Source: JALORV01 sp963775635 (GTDB lineage: Bacteria > Pseudomonadota > Gammaproteobacteria > Burkholderiales > Burkholderiaceae_F). From it: DNA of 64,000 nt. Positions 37,225-46,762 of this stretch are shown here, piece by piece. The position numbers and the translations under genes are program-made. Numbering within the stretch: position 1 is the first letter of the stretch; the number at the start of each line of letters is the position of its first letter. The stretch is from positions 62,001-126,000 of the forward strand of contig CAVZJO010000011.1 of assembly GCA_963775635.1 (NCBI GenBank). Direction: 5' to 3'. The notes under the pieces were generated by a model. That model did no database searches. It worked only from the letters and a program-made list of their open reading frames with translations, and was not told where the DNA came from.

Positions 37225-37920
37225 CTAGCCGTTCAGCGATGCGGCGTCGACGCGAACGCCGATACCCATCGTCGAAGAGACCGAAATCTTGCGAAGGTAG
37301 ATGCCCTTGCTCGACGCGGGCTTTACCTTGTTCAGCGCGTCGATCAGGGCGGAAAGGTTGGTCTTCAGCCGATCCACCTCGAACGATGCACGGCCGATCG
37401 TGGTGTGCACGATGCCCGCCTTGTCTGCCCGGAACTGCACCTGACCTGCCTTGGCGTTCTTTACCGCCTGCGCGACGTCGGGCGTCACGGTGCCGACCTT
37501 CGGATTCGGCATCAGTCCACGCGGGCCGAGGATCTGGCCCAGCTGGCCGACCACGCGCATCGCGTCCGGCGAGGCAATCACGACGTCAAAGTCCATGAAA
37601 CCTTCCTTCACCTTGGCCGCAAGGTCATCGAAGCCGACGATGTCAGCGCCGGCTGCCTTTGCTTCCTCGGCCTTGGCACCCTGCGTGAACACTGCGACGC
37701 GCTTGTTCTTGCCGCTTCCTGCCGGCAGCACGACCGAACCGCGCACCGACTGGTCCGATTTCTTCGCATCGATGCCCAGCACGACGGCGACGTCAACTGA
37801 CTCGTCGAACTTGGCCGTGGCGCACGCCTTCACGAGTGACAGCGCGTCGGCGACGGCGTAGTGCTTCTGCACATCGACCTTGCCGCGGATCGCCTTGGTC
37901 CGCTTGGAAATCGTCGTCAT
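37225..37920 (-). CDS. rplA: 50S ribosomal protein L1
   Basis: A 231-residue L1, with MTTISKRTKAIRGKVDVQKH at the start and the signatures ILGPRGLMPNPKVGTVTPDV and KAGQVQFRADKAGIVHTTIG. It forms the L1 stalk that helps release deacylated tRNA, and represses the L11 operon in E. coli. It abuts rplK with no spacer. Confidence 0.97.
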   Translation of the reverse strand: MTTISKRTKAIRGKVDVQKHYAVADALSLVKACATAKFDESVDVAVVLGIDAKKSDQSVRGSVVLPAGSGKNKRVAVFTQGAKAEEAKAAGADIVGFDDLAAKVKEGFMDFDVVIASPDAMRVVGQLGQILGPRGLMPNPKVGTVTPDVAQAVKNAKAGQVQFRADKAGIVHTTIGRASFEVDRLKTNLSALIDALNKVKPASSKGIYLRKISVSSTMGIGVRVDAASLNG

Positions 37921-38352
37921 TTACAGGCCCTCCACCGTGATGCCCATCGAGCGCGCGCTGCCGGCGATCGTGCGGACCGCCGCATCGAGGCCGGCCGCCG
38001 TTAGATCAGGCATCTTGGCTTTGGCAATGTCTTCCGCCTGCGCACGGGTGATCTTCCCGACCTTGTCGGTATGGGGCTTCGGTGAACCTTTGTCGATCTT
38101 GGCCGCCTTCTTAATCAGCACCGTCGCCGGCGGCGTCTTCATCACGAACGTGAAGCTCTTGTCCGCGTAGGCCGTGATCACCACCGGGATCGGCAGACCC
38201 GGTTCGGTGCCCTGCGTCTGCGCGTTGAACGCCTTGCAGAACTCCATGATGTTCAGCCCGCGCTGGCCGAGCGCGGGGCCGATCGGGGGCGACGGATTCG
38301 CCTTTCCGGCCGGCACCTGCAACTTGATAAAGCCGACGATCTTCTTTGCCAT
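37921..38352 (-). CDS. rplK: 50S ribosomal protein L11
   Basis: A 143-residue L11, starting MAKKIVGFIKLQVPAGKANP, with PPIGPALGQRGLNIMEFCKA. The N-terminal proline-rich region is needed for release factor and RelA function, and the C-terminal domain binds 23S rRNA at the GTPase centre. It follows nusG by 74 bases. Confidence 0.97.
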   Translation of the reverse strand: MAKKIVGFIKLQVPAGKANPSPPIGPALGQRGLNIMEFCKAFNAQTQGTEPGLPIPVVITAYADKSFTFVMKTPPATVLIKKAAKIDKGSPKPHTDKVGKITRAQAEDIAKAKMPDLTAAGLDAAVRTIAGSARSMGITVEGL

Positions 38353-38426
38353 GATGGCTCCTGTGGGTTCCAGCGCCGCGCGGATCTACGCACGGCTCCC
38401 CGGTTGCTGTGGCTCGCGCCGCGTCA

Positions 38427-38987
38427 CTAAACTTTTTCGACCTGTCCGAACTCGAGCTCGACCGGCGTCGAGCGACCAAAAATGGTCACCGACACCCGCA
38501 GGCGGCTCTTCTCGTAGTTCACTTCCTCGACGTTGCCGTTGAAGTCGGTGAACGGACCGTCCTTGACCCGCACCATTTCGCCGACTTCCCACAGCGTCTT
38601 GGGCCGCGGCTTCTCCGCGCCCTCCTGCATCCGATGCAGGATCTCGTCGACTTCCTTCTGCGGCAGCGGCGACGGGCGATTGGCCGTTCCACCCAGGAAG
38701 CCGGTGACCTTGGGCGTGCTCTTGACCAGGTGCCATGCCTCGTCGGTCATCTCCATCTCGACCAGCACGTAGCCCGAGTACATGCGCCGCTCGGTGATCG
38801 ATTTCTTGCCGCCCTTGACCTCGACGACTTCCTCGACCGGCACCAGGATCTGCCCGAACTGGGATTGCAGTCCGGCGCGCTTGATGCGCTCCTGCAGCGT
38901 GCGTGCGACGCTCTTCTCCATGCCCGAATAGGCGTGGACCACGTACCAGCGCTTGGTGCTCGAACCCGTTGCGGCTTCAGTCGTCAT
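38427..38987 (-). CDS. nusG: Transcription termination/antitermination factor NusG
   Basis: A 186-residue NusG. The NGN domain starts KRWYVVHAYSGMEKSVARTL. The C-terminal KOW domain has GEMVRVKDGPFTDFNGNVEE. It links RNA polymerase to Rho or to ribosomal S10. It is adjacent to secE (7-base gap), the usual arrangement. Confidence 0.97.
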   Translation of the reverse strand: MTTEAATGSSTKRWYVVHAYSGMEKSVARTLQERIKRAGLQSQFGQILVPVEEVVEVKGGKKSITERRMYSGYVLVEMEMTDEAWHLVKSTPKVTGFLGGTANRPSPLPQKEVDEILHRMQEGAEKPRPKTLWEVGEMVRVKDGPFTDFNGNVEEVNYEKSRLRVSVTIFGRSTPVELEFGQVEKV

Positions 38988-38994
38988 CTTTTCC

Positions 38995-39375
38995 TCAGCG
39001 CCAGCTCAGCAGCAGGTCGTACAGAAACCACTCGAGGCTCTTATCGACAATGAACAGAAAAATGGCCATCAGCGCGACAAAGCCGAACACGATGCCCGTC
39101 GTGCTAACCGTCTCCTTGCGGCTCGGCCAGGTGACGCGCTTGGTCTCCTGGTAGGACTCGCGGGCGTACGCGATGAAGCGCTTGCCCGGTTCGGAAAACC
39201 AGGCGGTCGCTATGCCGGCAACCAGTCCACCGACCAGCGCGCCGAGGCGGACCAGCATCGGCTGCTCCGTCAGAAAGGTGAAGCCGAGCACTCCGGCAGC
39301 GGCAGCGATGACCGCCACCGCCACGATGGCGACGTCGGTCTTGCTGGCTACGGTCTCGACGTTTTGCGTCGTCAT
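38995..39375 (-). CDS. secE: Preprotein translocase subunit SecE
   Basis: A 126-residue SecE with three membrane segments. The essential conserved amphipathic region and last helix are present (SYQETKRVTWPSRKETVSTT, then GIVFGFVALMAIFLFIVDKS). I took the ATG at 39375, which aligns with family starts; one five codons upstream is possible. It partners SecY. Confidence 0.94.
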   Translation of the reverse strand: MTTQNVETVASKTDVAIVAVAVIAAAAGVLGFTFLTEQPMLVRLGALVGGLVAGIATAWFSEPGKRFIAYARESYQETKRVTWPSRKETVSTTGIVFGFVALMAIFLFIVDKSLEWFLYDLLLSWR

Positions 39376-39418
39376 CTGCAGTGTTCTCATCGCTACCCGC
39401 CGTGGCGGGTCTGACTGT

Positions 39419-39494
39419 TGGCAGGGGCAGAGGGAATCGAACCCCCAACCTTCGGTTTTGGAGACCGACGCTCTGCCAGTTGAGCTATACCCCT
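39419..39494 (-). tRNA. tRNA-Trp (CCA)
   Basis: A 76-nt cloverleaf on the minus strand starting AGGGGTATAGCTCAACTGG. The anticodon loop is CTCCAAA with anticodon CCA, the T arm is GGGTTCGATTCCC, and the 3' CCA is encoded. Acceptor stem AGGGGTA pairs with TGCCCCT. It lies between tuf copy 2 and secE. Confidence 0.97.
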
Positions 39495-39507
39495 ACCGAA
39501 ACTGGCG

Positions 39508-39527
39508 GGTGCGGCCAAAGCCGCACC
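39508..39527 (-). other. Hairpin between tuf copy 2 and tRNA-Trp
   Basis: A perfect 8-bp stem (ggtgcggc / gccgcacc) with a four-base loop lies between the tuf stop and tRNA-Trp. No T run follows. It could be an RNA-processing site or protective hairpin at the tuf mRNA end. Confidence 0.45.
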
Positions 39528-39541
39528 GCGATCTCGCTTCC

Positions 39542-40732
<1,191 letters not shown>

Positions 40733-40810
40733 CGTCAGACTCCCGACTACTTCTGCTTGATCACGGCCGGTCGCAGCCGCGTGTTTCTGTCGTCAACTGC
40801 TGCCATCAAC

Positions 40811-40885
<75 letters not shown>

Positions 40886-40956
40886 CTCGCGTCGTTTGCG
40901 TATCTGCGCAACGCCGCGTCAATCGTTCTGCCTTGCTCGTTCCTCGTGAAGTTTGC

Positions 40957-41030
40957 TGGAGCGGGTGAAGGGAATCGAACCCTCGTCGTAAGCTTGGAAG
41001 GCTTCTGCTCTACCATTGAGCTACACCCGC
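40957..41030 (-). tRNA. tRNA-Gly (TCC)
   Basis: A 74-nt cloverleaf starting GCGGGTGTAGCTCAATGG. The anticodon loop CTTCCAA has anticodon TCC. The T arm GGGTTCGATTCCC is present and the CCA end is encoded. It is the middle gene of the Tyr-Gly-Thr cluster. Confidence 0.97.
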
Positions 41031-41131
41031 TCAACGAAACGCCACCTCAAAGTCAAAAGCCGCCTTCGTTCCCTTCCCTGCCACTGCTGTCTTGCCCATG
41101 CATAAAGGAGCGCCGGATTCGACGGATGTGC

Positions 41132-41217
41132 TGGTGGAGGAGGTTGGATTCGAACCAACGTAGGCGTAAGCCAACAGATTTACAGTCTGCCCCCTTTAAC
41201 CACTCGGGCACCCCTCC
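41132..41217 (-). tRNA. tRNA-Tyr (GTA)
   Basis: An 86-nt class II tRNA with long variable arm, starting GGAGGGGTGCCCGAGTGG. The anticodon is GTA in the loop CTGTAAA. The T arm is GTTCGAATC-type and CCA is encoded. It is the first gene of the unit, starting about 15 bases after the -10 box. Confidence 0.97.
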
Positions 41218-41231
41218 GCGGCGAACCGGCA

Positions 41232-41261
41232 ATTATGCGTTGTGCAACAAGGGCTTGTCAA
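41232..41261 (-). promoter_or_regulatory. sigma70 promoter of the tRNA-Tyr/Gly/Thr-tuf unit
   Basis: On the minus strand a perfect TTGACA is followed after 18 bases by CATAAT, placing the transcript start a few bases before tRNA-Tyr. The short leader and strong boxes fit a stable-RNA promoter. Confidence 0.8.
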
Positions 41262-41398
41262 ACCGACGCCCCTTGGTTGCAGGGCGTCAGCGGCGATCCG
41301 CGATCCCGCCGCGTGGCAGCGCTGGCGAACGTGCCACTAGCTTCTCGAGTCCGGAACGGAGTTAGTGCTCGCTTAAAGGCTAGCGCCCAAAGGCACTA

Positions 41399-41426
41399 TT
41401 GATCCTGGCCTCTTTGGCCCGATACT
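41399..41426 (+). promoter_or_regulatory. Weak candidate promoter for the GNAT gene
   Basis: TTGATC and GATACT are 16 bases apart, just before the ATG at 41434. Both boxes match only partly. No ribosome-binding site follows, so the transcript would be leaderless or nearly so if this is used. Confidence 0.3.
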
Positions 41427-41433
41427 TTGTGCA

Positions 41434-42078
41434 ATGCACAAAACATTTTCGCTCAATCACTTGGTTAAACCTGGGCCGACGCACGCGGATCGCTTCTCCG
41501 GGGAGGCTGCGCGCCTCCCGCAAGAGCCGTTAATCGCGCAACTGGGGCCCAGCCATCGTCCCCAGATCGCGGAGCATCTGATCGCGCTTCCCCCAGGCGA
41601 TCGTCGGCTGCGCTTCGGCTACGCGATCAGTGACGACCTCTTGTCCAGCTACGTGCGCGGCCTGCGATTCAGCCGCGATGCCGCTTTCGGCGCCTTCGAT
41701 GAAGGCGGCCAAATGCTTGGGTTCGGACACCTCGCGTTCGTCACCTCGGACGAAACCGCCGAGTTTGGTATCTCGGTCGCGCCAGACGCGAGGCGACTCG
41801 GCATCGGCCGCGCGCTCCTAAACCGCGCCAGCCAGCATGCTCGTAACCGCGGTTATCGCGTGCTGGTGATGGCATTCGTGCCGGAGAACGCCGCGCTCGC
41901 GGCTCTCGCCCGCGCGACGGGTATGCAGTTGATTCAGGATCAGGTCGAGCCTCGCGCGTACCTCGCCCTGGACACGCCGGATGCGGCATCGGTGCTCGAG
42001 GAGGCATGGTCCGAGGCCATCGCGGCGATCGACCTCGGCTTCCGGCGAGCCGCCGGCGCGCGCCCTACATCTGCTTGA
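41434..42078 (+). CDS. GNAT family N-acetyltransferase
   Basis: A 214-residue protein with one GNAT domain at about residues 45-175. The acetyl-CoA-binding motif A region reads ISVAPDARRLGIGRALLNRA, with the typical R-x-x-G-x-G/A pattern. The substrate is unknown. The first 40 residues are not obviously part of the domain and no Shine-Dalgarno sequence precedes the ATG, so the true start may lie inside. Its 3' end overlaps the convergent response-regulator gene by 14 bases. Confidence 0.8.
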   Translation: MHKTFSLNHLVKPGPTHADRFSGEAARLPQEPLIAQLGPSHRPQIAEHLIALPPGDRRLRFGYAISDDLLSSYVRGLRFSRDAAFGAFDEGGQMLGFGHLAFVTSDETAEFGISVAPDARRLGIGRALLNRASQHARNRGYRVLVMAFVPENAALAALARATGMQLIQDQVEPRAYLALDTPDAASVLEEAWSEAIAAIDLGFRRAAGARPTSA

Positions 42079-42833
42079 ACAGGTGCGTGTAGTTGCGGCT
42101 GACCTCGAGCTTGTCCGGCCGGCCTTTGACTTGCACCAGTTGTCGACCGCGGAAGTCGCGCGTGACCGCGGCGATCGCATCGGCATTGACGATGGTAGAT
42201 CGATGGATCTGCCAGAATCTTTTTGGGTCGAGTTCCTCGACCAGTTCCTTGATCGGCTTGCGGATCAGCGCCTCATAGGTTTCGGTCTGAACGCGCGTGT
42301 ACTTCTCGTCCGACGTGAAAAACAGCACGTCGGCTACCGGAATCAGCTTCAACTGCTGGCCCACGCTGGCCTGGATCCATTGCAGCGGGCCGCCCGAGGG
42401 GGCGCCGGATGATTCTCCCGCCTCGAGGCGCGCTGGCCAGCTTGCCGAGCAGCTCACGCAGGTCACTTGGTCGCTGGCCGAGGCGCTTCTTCAGCCGCGC
42501 GACCGTAACCTCGAGGCGCTCGCGTTCTGCCGGTTTGAGCACGTAGTCCACAACGCCCTGCTCGAAGGCGTCCACGGCGTATTCGTTGTAGGCGGTGATG
42601 AACACGATATGGCAGGCATCACCGATGGCCTTCGCGGCTTCGATCCCCGTCATGCCAGGCATGCGGATGTCAAGAAACGCCAGGTCGGGAGTGAGCTGCT
42701 CGACCGCAGCGACGGCCTCTTCGCCGTTCTTCGCTTCGCCGATGATCTCGAGTTCGGGCCACACTTCGGTCAGCCGCGCGCGCAACTGCTCGCGCATCAA
42801 CCGCTCATCGTCCGCAATGATCGCTCGAGGCAT
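42065..42833 (-). pseudogene. LytTR-type response regulator, frameshifted
   Basis: Start MPRAIIADDERLMREQLRAR. The receiver domain has the phospho-acceptor aspartate at about residue 55 (AFLDIRMPG), with ITAYNEYAVDAF and the conserved lysine in DYVLKPAE. The C-terminal LytTR DNA-binding domain (LIPVADVLFFTSDEKYTRVQ ... RFWQIHRSTIVNADAI) is in another frame. One extra base explains the break. The G5 run at 42398-42402 (C5 on the coding strand) is the best site, because dropping one base gives IIRRPSGGPLQWIQAS. The joined protein is about 255 residues. It pairs with the adjacent LytS-type kinase. Confidence 0.82.
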
Positions 42834-42847
42834 CCAGCGATTATGCG

Positions 42848-44401
42848 TCAGGCGGGTTGAGCCGCGGGACGCATCGGCGCATCGCTTTCGAAGGTGTATG
42901 GCACGTCGATCGTCACGATCGTGCCGGAGGGGTCGTTGGCCTCGATCGACAGTCGCGCCCGGCCACCGTACAGCGCCGACAGGCGCTCGCGCACGTTCGC
43001 CAGTCCCACCCCAGTGCCAGGCCGCGAGGCGGCCGCGAATCCCAGTCCTGAGTCGGCGACAGTGACACGCAGGCGCCCGTCGACGATGTCGGCGGAGATC
43101 GTTACCGCACCGCCCTCGGGCTTCGGTTCCAGGCCATGCGTGATCGAGTTCTCGATCAGCGATTGCAGCATCATCGGTGGGAACTGCGCCGACATCAGGC
43201 CTTGCGGCACCGTCACGGTGTACTGCAGACGGTCTTCCATCCGGAACTTCAGGATCTCGAGGTACGCCCGGCACAGTTGCACTTCCTTGCCGAGCGTGGT
43301 CGAGCCTTCGCGCATCTGAGGCAGCGCCGCCCTCAGGTACTGGATCAGGTTTTTCTGCATCTTCGACGCAGTCGGCGGATCGGTCTCGATCAAGTAGTCG
43401 ACCGAGGCCAGCGTGTTGAAGAGGAAGTGCGGCTCGACCTGCGCCTGCATCATCTTGAGTTGTGCCTCGACCAGTTGCCGCTTGAGACTCTCCTCCGCGG
43501 CGGTCGCGGTGGCCACCTGCGCACGCTTTTCGGCTTTTTTCTTGCCGCCCAGCACGATCTTCACGATGACACCGGTCAGCACTAATAGCGCCGCGAAGCT
43601 CATCATCCAGTCGCCGCTGCGCTCCCGGTAGCTGTGCACTTCGCGCGCCACATTGCGGTTCACTTGGTCGGAAACGATGTTTTCGATTTCCTGCCGTGCG
43701 CTTTCGAGCGCCTGCTCGATTTTGGCCGGATCGCTGACCGAACCGGGCGGGATCACGACAGCACCACTGCGCTCTATCACTACGTCGGGTGCCTCTTCCG
43801 GCGGTACCGGCGGAACCGCAGCGCCCTCCTCGACGCGAATGCCGTTACTGTCGATGACGACCTGCACCGGCTTGCCGTTGCGCTGAGACAGAATGCGCAA
43901 CCCGTTTTCGTCGAGGTTGACCGAACTCGCCTGCTTGTCCGAGCCAGGTGGCGATGGCGGTTGGGGAGCGTCAGGGGCGGCCGGAGGACGCGGCGGGTGA
44001 GGCGCATTGGGCCGCTCGATGCGGATGCCGTCCGCCCCGACCTTGATATCGACCTTGACCTTCTCGGAGGCGCCCTTGCGATCGACCACAACCACTGGTC
44101 CACCTTCGTCATACAAGATGGTCGAGGCGATTCCAACGGCGCCCATCAGCAGTATTGCCACCAGCGTGAACTTGCCCCAGCCGACCGTCGCCAACCATTC
44201 GCCGATGCGAGCGAACAGCGCTTTGATCCGAGGCAGGATGCGAAGCTGGAAAAACGACCAGGCGTGGCCCGCACCTTCGACCACGTCAGGAGCAGCGACG
44301 CGCGCACCGGCAGTGGCGGCTGATCCGACGCCACGCACGCGGCCCCCACCGCTCTGCGATTCCGGCGCGGTGGTTGGCGGTGGTGCGGGTTGTTCAGCCA
44401 T
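42848..44401 (-). CDS. LytS/YehU-type sensor histidine kinase with repeat-bearing sensor region
   Basis: A 517-residue protein. A Pro/Gly-rich cytoplasmic N-terminus (1-45) leads to membrane segments at about 76-97 and 265-285, which bracket a 165-residue periplasmic region. The kinase core has the His_kinase motif QVEPHFLFNTL (His about 325) and a HATPase domain with ENSITHGLEPK and GTGVGLANVRERL. The periplasmic part is Pro-rich with three related motifs: GADGIRIE (123-130), DENGLRIL (164-171) and DSNGIRVE (184-191). No known sensor domain was recognised. It lies 14 bases upstream of the response-regulator gene and is presumably co-transcribed. Confidence 0.87.
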   Translation of the reverse strand: MAEQPAPPPTTAPESQSGGGRVRGVGSAATAGARVAAPDVVEGAGHAWSFFQLRILPRIKALFARIGEWLATVGWGKFTLVAILLMGAVGIASTILYDEGGPVVVVDRKGASEKVKVDIKVGADGIRIERPNAPHPPRPPAAPDAPQPPSPPGSDKQASSVNLDENGLRILSQRNGKPVQVVIDSNGIRVEEGAAVPPVPPEEAPDVVIERSGAVVIPPGSVSDPAKIEQALESARQEIENIVSDQVNRNVAREVHSYRERSGDWMMSFAALLVLTGVIVKIVLGGKKKAEKRAQVATATAAEESLKRQLVEAQLKMMQAQVEPHFLFNTLASVDYLIETDPPTASKMQKNLIQYLRAALPQMREGSTTLGKEVQLCRAYLEILKFRMEDRLQYTVTVPQGLMSAQFPPMMLQSLIENSITHGLEPKPEGGAVTISADIVDGRLRVTVADSGLGFAAASRPGTGVGLANVRERLSALYGGRARLSIEANDPSGTIVTIDVPYTFESDAPMRPAAQPA

Positions 44402-44577
44402 GTCGAATTATCGCGGGTCGATTAATGCTCGGTAAGGAGCGATCGCACGTTAGGGGCGGCGGGTGCCTGGTGCCATCGCAGTGCGATAGGCTGCATGATC
44501 GAAGGCTCAGATGGCAGATCCGGAGGGCTGGCGGACCACGTCGACCTTAAGGTCCGCTGGCGTGCGCGGGCGCGCGT

Positions 44578-44609
44578 GGAAAAAAAGAAGCCCGGCGGAG
44601 AACCGGGCC
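44578..44609 (-). terminator. Terminator after the small membrane protein gene
   Basis: A perfect 6-bp GC stem (gcccgg / ccgggc) with a 7-base loop is followed on the minus strand by TTCTTTTTTT. It is a convincing factor-independent terminator about 200 bases after the stop at 44807. The rest of the 44402-44806 gap shows nothing else I can support. Confidence 0.75.
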
Positions 44610-44806
44610 TGAGTATTCCCCGGGGGGCCGGGGCTGGAGGAAGTAAACGCGCTGCGAAGGCAAATGACGCAATCGCTTGAACGCCACTGTAGGCAAGCGT
44701 CCTCATCGTCGCGATGCGTTTGCGACGAACCGCTAAAAACCCGGGACAGATGCGCCCAGCGCGGACGACGAAATGCCCAATAGTCGGGGCGAAACGCTGC
44801 GGTTTC

Positions 44807-45202
44807 TCAGCCCGCGCCAGCAACGCGCAGCACCAGCGAGACCCCGAGCAGGACCCAGCCGGTGCGCCCTGCCACGTCGGACCATGGATGTGCGGCCTTC
44901 AATTGAGCCGCCTGCTGCAGCAGTTCCTCGCGCCGGCGTCGAATCCGCTCGGGTGACGCCCCATCTTCCGCGCTAGCGCGCACGATCGCACGAAGGAACG
45001 GGAACTGCGCCATCAGTGACAGCATCAGTACCGACGCCCCGAGATCGCCCAGTCCATGGGCGAACTGTCCAGCGTCGAACTGCAGCAGGGCCATCCCCGC
45101 CAGCACCGCGCTGAGAATGAAGAAGAAGTTGCGCCATAAGCGCTCACCGACGGTAGGCGCCGGGCCAGTCTTTGGCGATTGGGGAGTAGGAGCGTCCATC
45201 AT
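44807..45202 (-). CDS. Small membrane protein of unknown function
   Basis: A 131-residue protein with three predicted membrane segments at about 25-42, 52-72 and 114-129. A charged, helical loop (ERIRRRREELLQQAAQLKAA) lies between the second and third. The N-terminus is Pro-rich. I do not recognise a family. Codon use and a good terminator downstream support a real gene. It stands alone between the kinase and the EF-hand protein. Confidence 0.65.
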   Translation of the reverse strand: MMDAPTPQSPKTGPAPTVGERLWRNFFFILSAVLAGMALLQFDAGQFAHGLGDLGASVLMLSLMAQFPFLRAIVRASAEDGASPERIRRRREELLQQAAQLKAAHPWSDVAGRTGWVLLGVSLVLRVAGAG

Positions 45203-45374
45203 GGTTTAGATAGGCGCGATCGGCGTCCGTTCAAGCAGAAGTCGAGGCGCCGCGAGTTTCCGACGCCAACGATCTACATCGGCATATTCCTGCGCTTCTC
45301 AAGACAGCCGCTGACCTAACCCAACAAATCCGGGCCTCGGGGCCAATCGCGGGGGATTCCGAAGCCTGCAAGCG

Positions 45375-45824
45375 TCAGGGCTTGACCGGGGACTGCGGTG
45401 CAGCTGAACGCGGATGCGCACTGCGCCACGCGTTGAGTTCGTCGCGGCTCAGCATGCCGTCCTTGTTCGAGTCGATCGCTTCGAAGTTCTCGGCCAAGCG
45501 AGGCGCACTCTTCGCCTCATCGCGCGAGATCGTGCCGTCTTGATTGACGTCGACGCGTGCATGCTGGCCATGCCTGCCGTGCGGCCGCGCCGCGCGAAGC
45601 TCGTCCTGCGAGAGCGCTCCGTCCTTGTTGGTGTCGATGCGATCGAAGCTCTGCGACAGCCGGGCGTGGTTGGCCGCCTCGTCGCGCGAGATGCTGCCGT
45701 CACCATTCTTGTCGAGTTGCGCGATGCCCGGCTTGGGTGAGGCGCCATCGGTAGACGCGGCATGGGCACCGAAAGTTGCGGCGACCAGGACCGCGGTCGT
45801 CAGGAGTCGAACTGACATGATCAT
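45375..45824 (-). CDS. Exported EF-hand protein (four calcium loops)
   Basis: A 149-residue protein with a signal peptide (about residues 1-22, ending GAHA) and four canonical EF-hand loops: DKNGDGSISRDE (38-49), DTNKDGALSQDE (64-75), DVNQDGTISRDE (92-103) and DSNKDGMLSRDE (118-129). Loops 1-2 and 3-4 form two pairs separated by a His/Arg-rich linker. It probably binds Ca2+ in the periplasm or outside the cell. Partners are unknown. It lies next to the type II secretion genes, but nothing in the sequence proves a link. Confidence 0.85.
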   Translation of the reverse strand: MIMSVRLLTTAVLVAATFGAHAASTDGASPKPGIAQLDKNGDGSISRDEAANHARLSQSFDRIDTNKDGALSQDELRAARPHGRHGQHARVDVNQDGTISRDEAKSAPRLAENFEAIDSNKDGMLSRDELNAWRSAHPRSAAPQSPVKP

Positions 45825-45922
45825 CTCCGGGGTGGGGATGACAACTTAACGAGCCACGTCCTGACCGGGTCGACGATGCTTACGTCTCGTTACGATTTGC
45901 AGGGCCGCCCGCCAGCTCAGAC

Positions 45923-46543
45923 TTACTGGGTCTGCGGTGGCGATGAGCCCGGGTTCGCGGGCTGACCGGCAGGGGCCTGTCCGGGTGCGGTACCTGGCGG
46001 CGGCGGAGGCGGCGCTGGAGCGACCGCCGGACGGGGAGGCGGAGCAGGCGCGGGCGCAGTGCCGGAACTGGGGGCTGTCAGGGTGTTGCCCGAGCGCGTG
46101 AAGTTGGGCGCCGGGGCGCCGCCGCTGACCGCGACCAACGGACGCGGTGGCAGCCGGACTTCCTGCGGACCGCCCGGGCTATCAAGCACAATCACCTCTG
46201 TCTGAATGGAATTCAGCGTCGTGCCGGGAACGATTTCCTGTCCAACCAGATAGACGCGCGGCGGCTTGCCGTCGACGACCAGCACGGCACTCGAATCTTT
46301 GCCCGCCGCAAACACGCCGAGGGCCTGGATATTAGCGGCGACGGCCACCTGCGCCACTTCAACCTTGCCGAACATGCGCGCTGCGGCGACCTGGTCCGGA
46401 TCACGCAGCGGTGGAGGCGGCAGCGGGGGCGGCGCGGCAGTTGGCGCCGGCGTGAAGATGCGCACGGCCCAATACGAACCGACGACCACCACGATGGCGA
46501 AGAAAAGCAGGTGTATCGAAGCGGCAGCAAGCTTTTTCAGCAT
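45923..46543 (-). CDS. gspC: Type II secretion system protein C (GspC), without PDZ domain
   Basis: A 206-residue inner-membrane protein with a single membrane segment (about 8-30) and a Pro-rich stretch. A homology-region domain (about 52-150: ARMFGK, GKDSSAVLVVDGKPPRVYLV, VGQEIVPGTTLNSIQTEVIV) links the inner-membrane platform to the GspD secretin. The C-terminus is Pro/Ala-rich and there is no PDZ domain. I chose the ATG at 46543, which begins the membrane helix; two ATGs upstream are possible. It is transcribed away from the gspG-F operon, across a 220-bp intergenic region. Confidence 0.8.
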   Translation of the reverse strand: MLKKLAAASIHLLFFAIVVVVGSYWAVRIFTPAPTAAPPPLPPPPLRDPDQVAAARMFGKVEVAQVAVAANIQALGVFAAGKDSSAVLVVDGKPPRVYLVGQEIVPGTTLNSIQTEVIVLDSPGGPQEVRLPPRPLVAVSGGAPAPNFTRSGNTLTAPSSGTAPAPAPPPRPAVAPAPPPPPPGTAPGQAPAGQPANPGSSPPQTQ

Positions 46544-46762
46544 CCCATGTCCCGAAGGCGCCACCATGATCGCGCAGGGCGTAGCGGTGCCCCTCATCCT
46601 GTTGCATTAGCTGCGGCACCGAATCCCGCTAAGAAGGGGTCAGACCGTCAGCATGCGTTGATAATATCTGTCGCAGTCGGTGTTGTGCGCGCCTAAAACC
46701 GAGGAACTTCAAGGCCTTCCGCGCGCAACTTCACGCATTCTTTAGCCTCAGGCAATGATCAT

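Noticed and set aside
41265..41290. Inverted repeat gacgccc/gggcgtc upstream of the tRNA-Tyr promoter as a terminator
   Set aside because: No gene ends there and no T run follows; it may be chance in GC-rich DNA.
44422..44823. 133-codon minus-strand frame in the gap after the kinase
   Set aside because: Spans the terminator hairpin, has Arg/Pro-rich random-like sequence and overlaps the start of a better-supported gene end.
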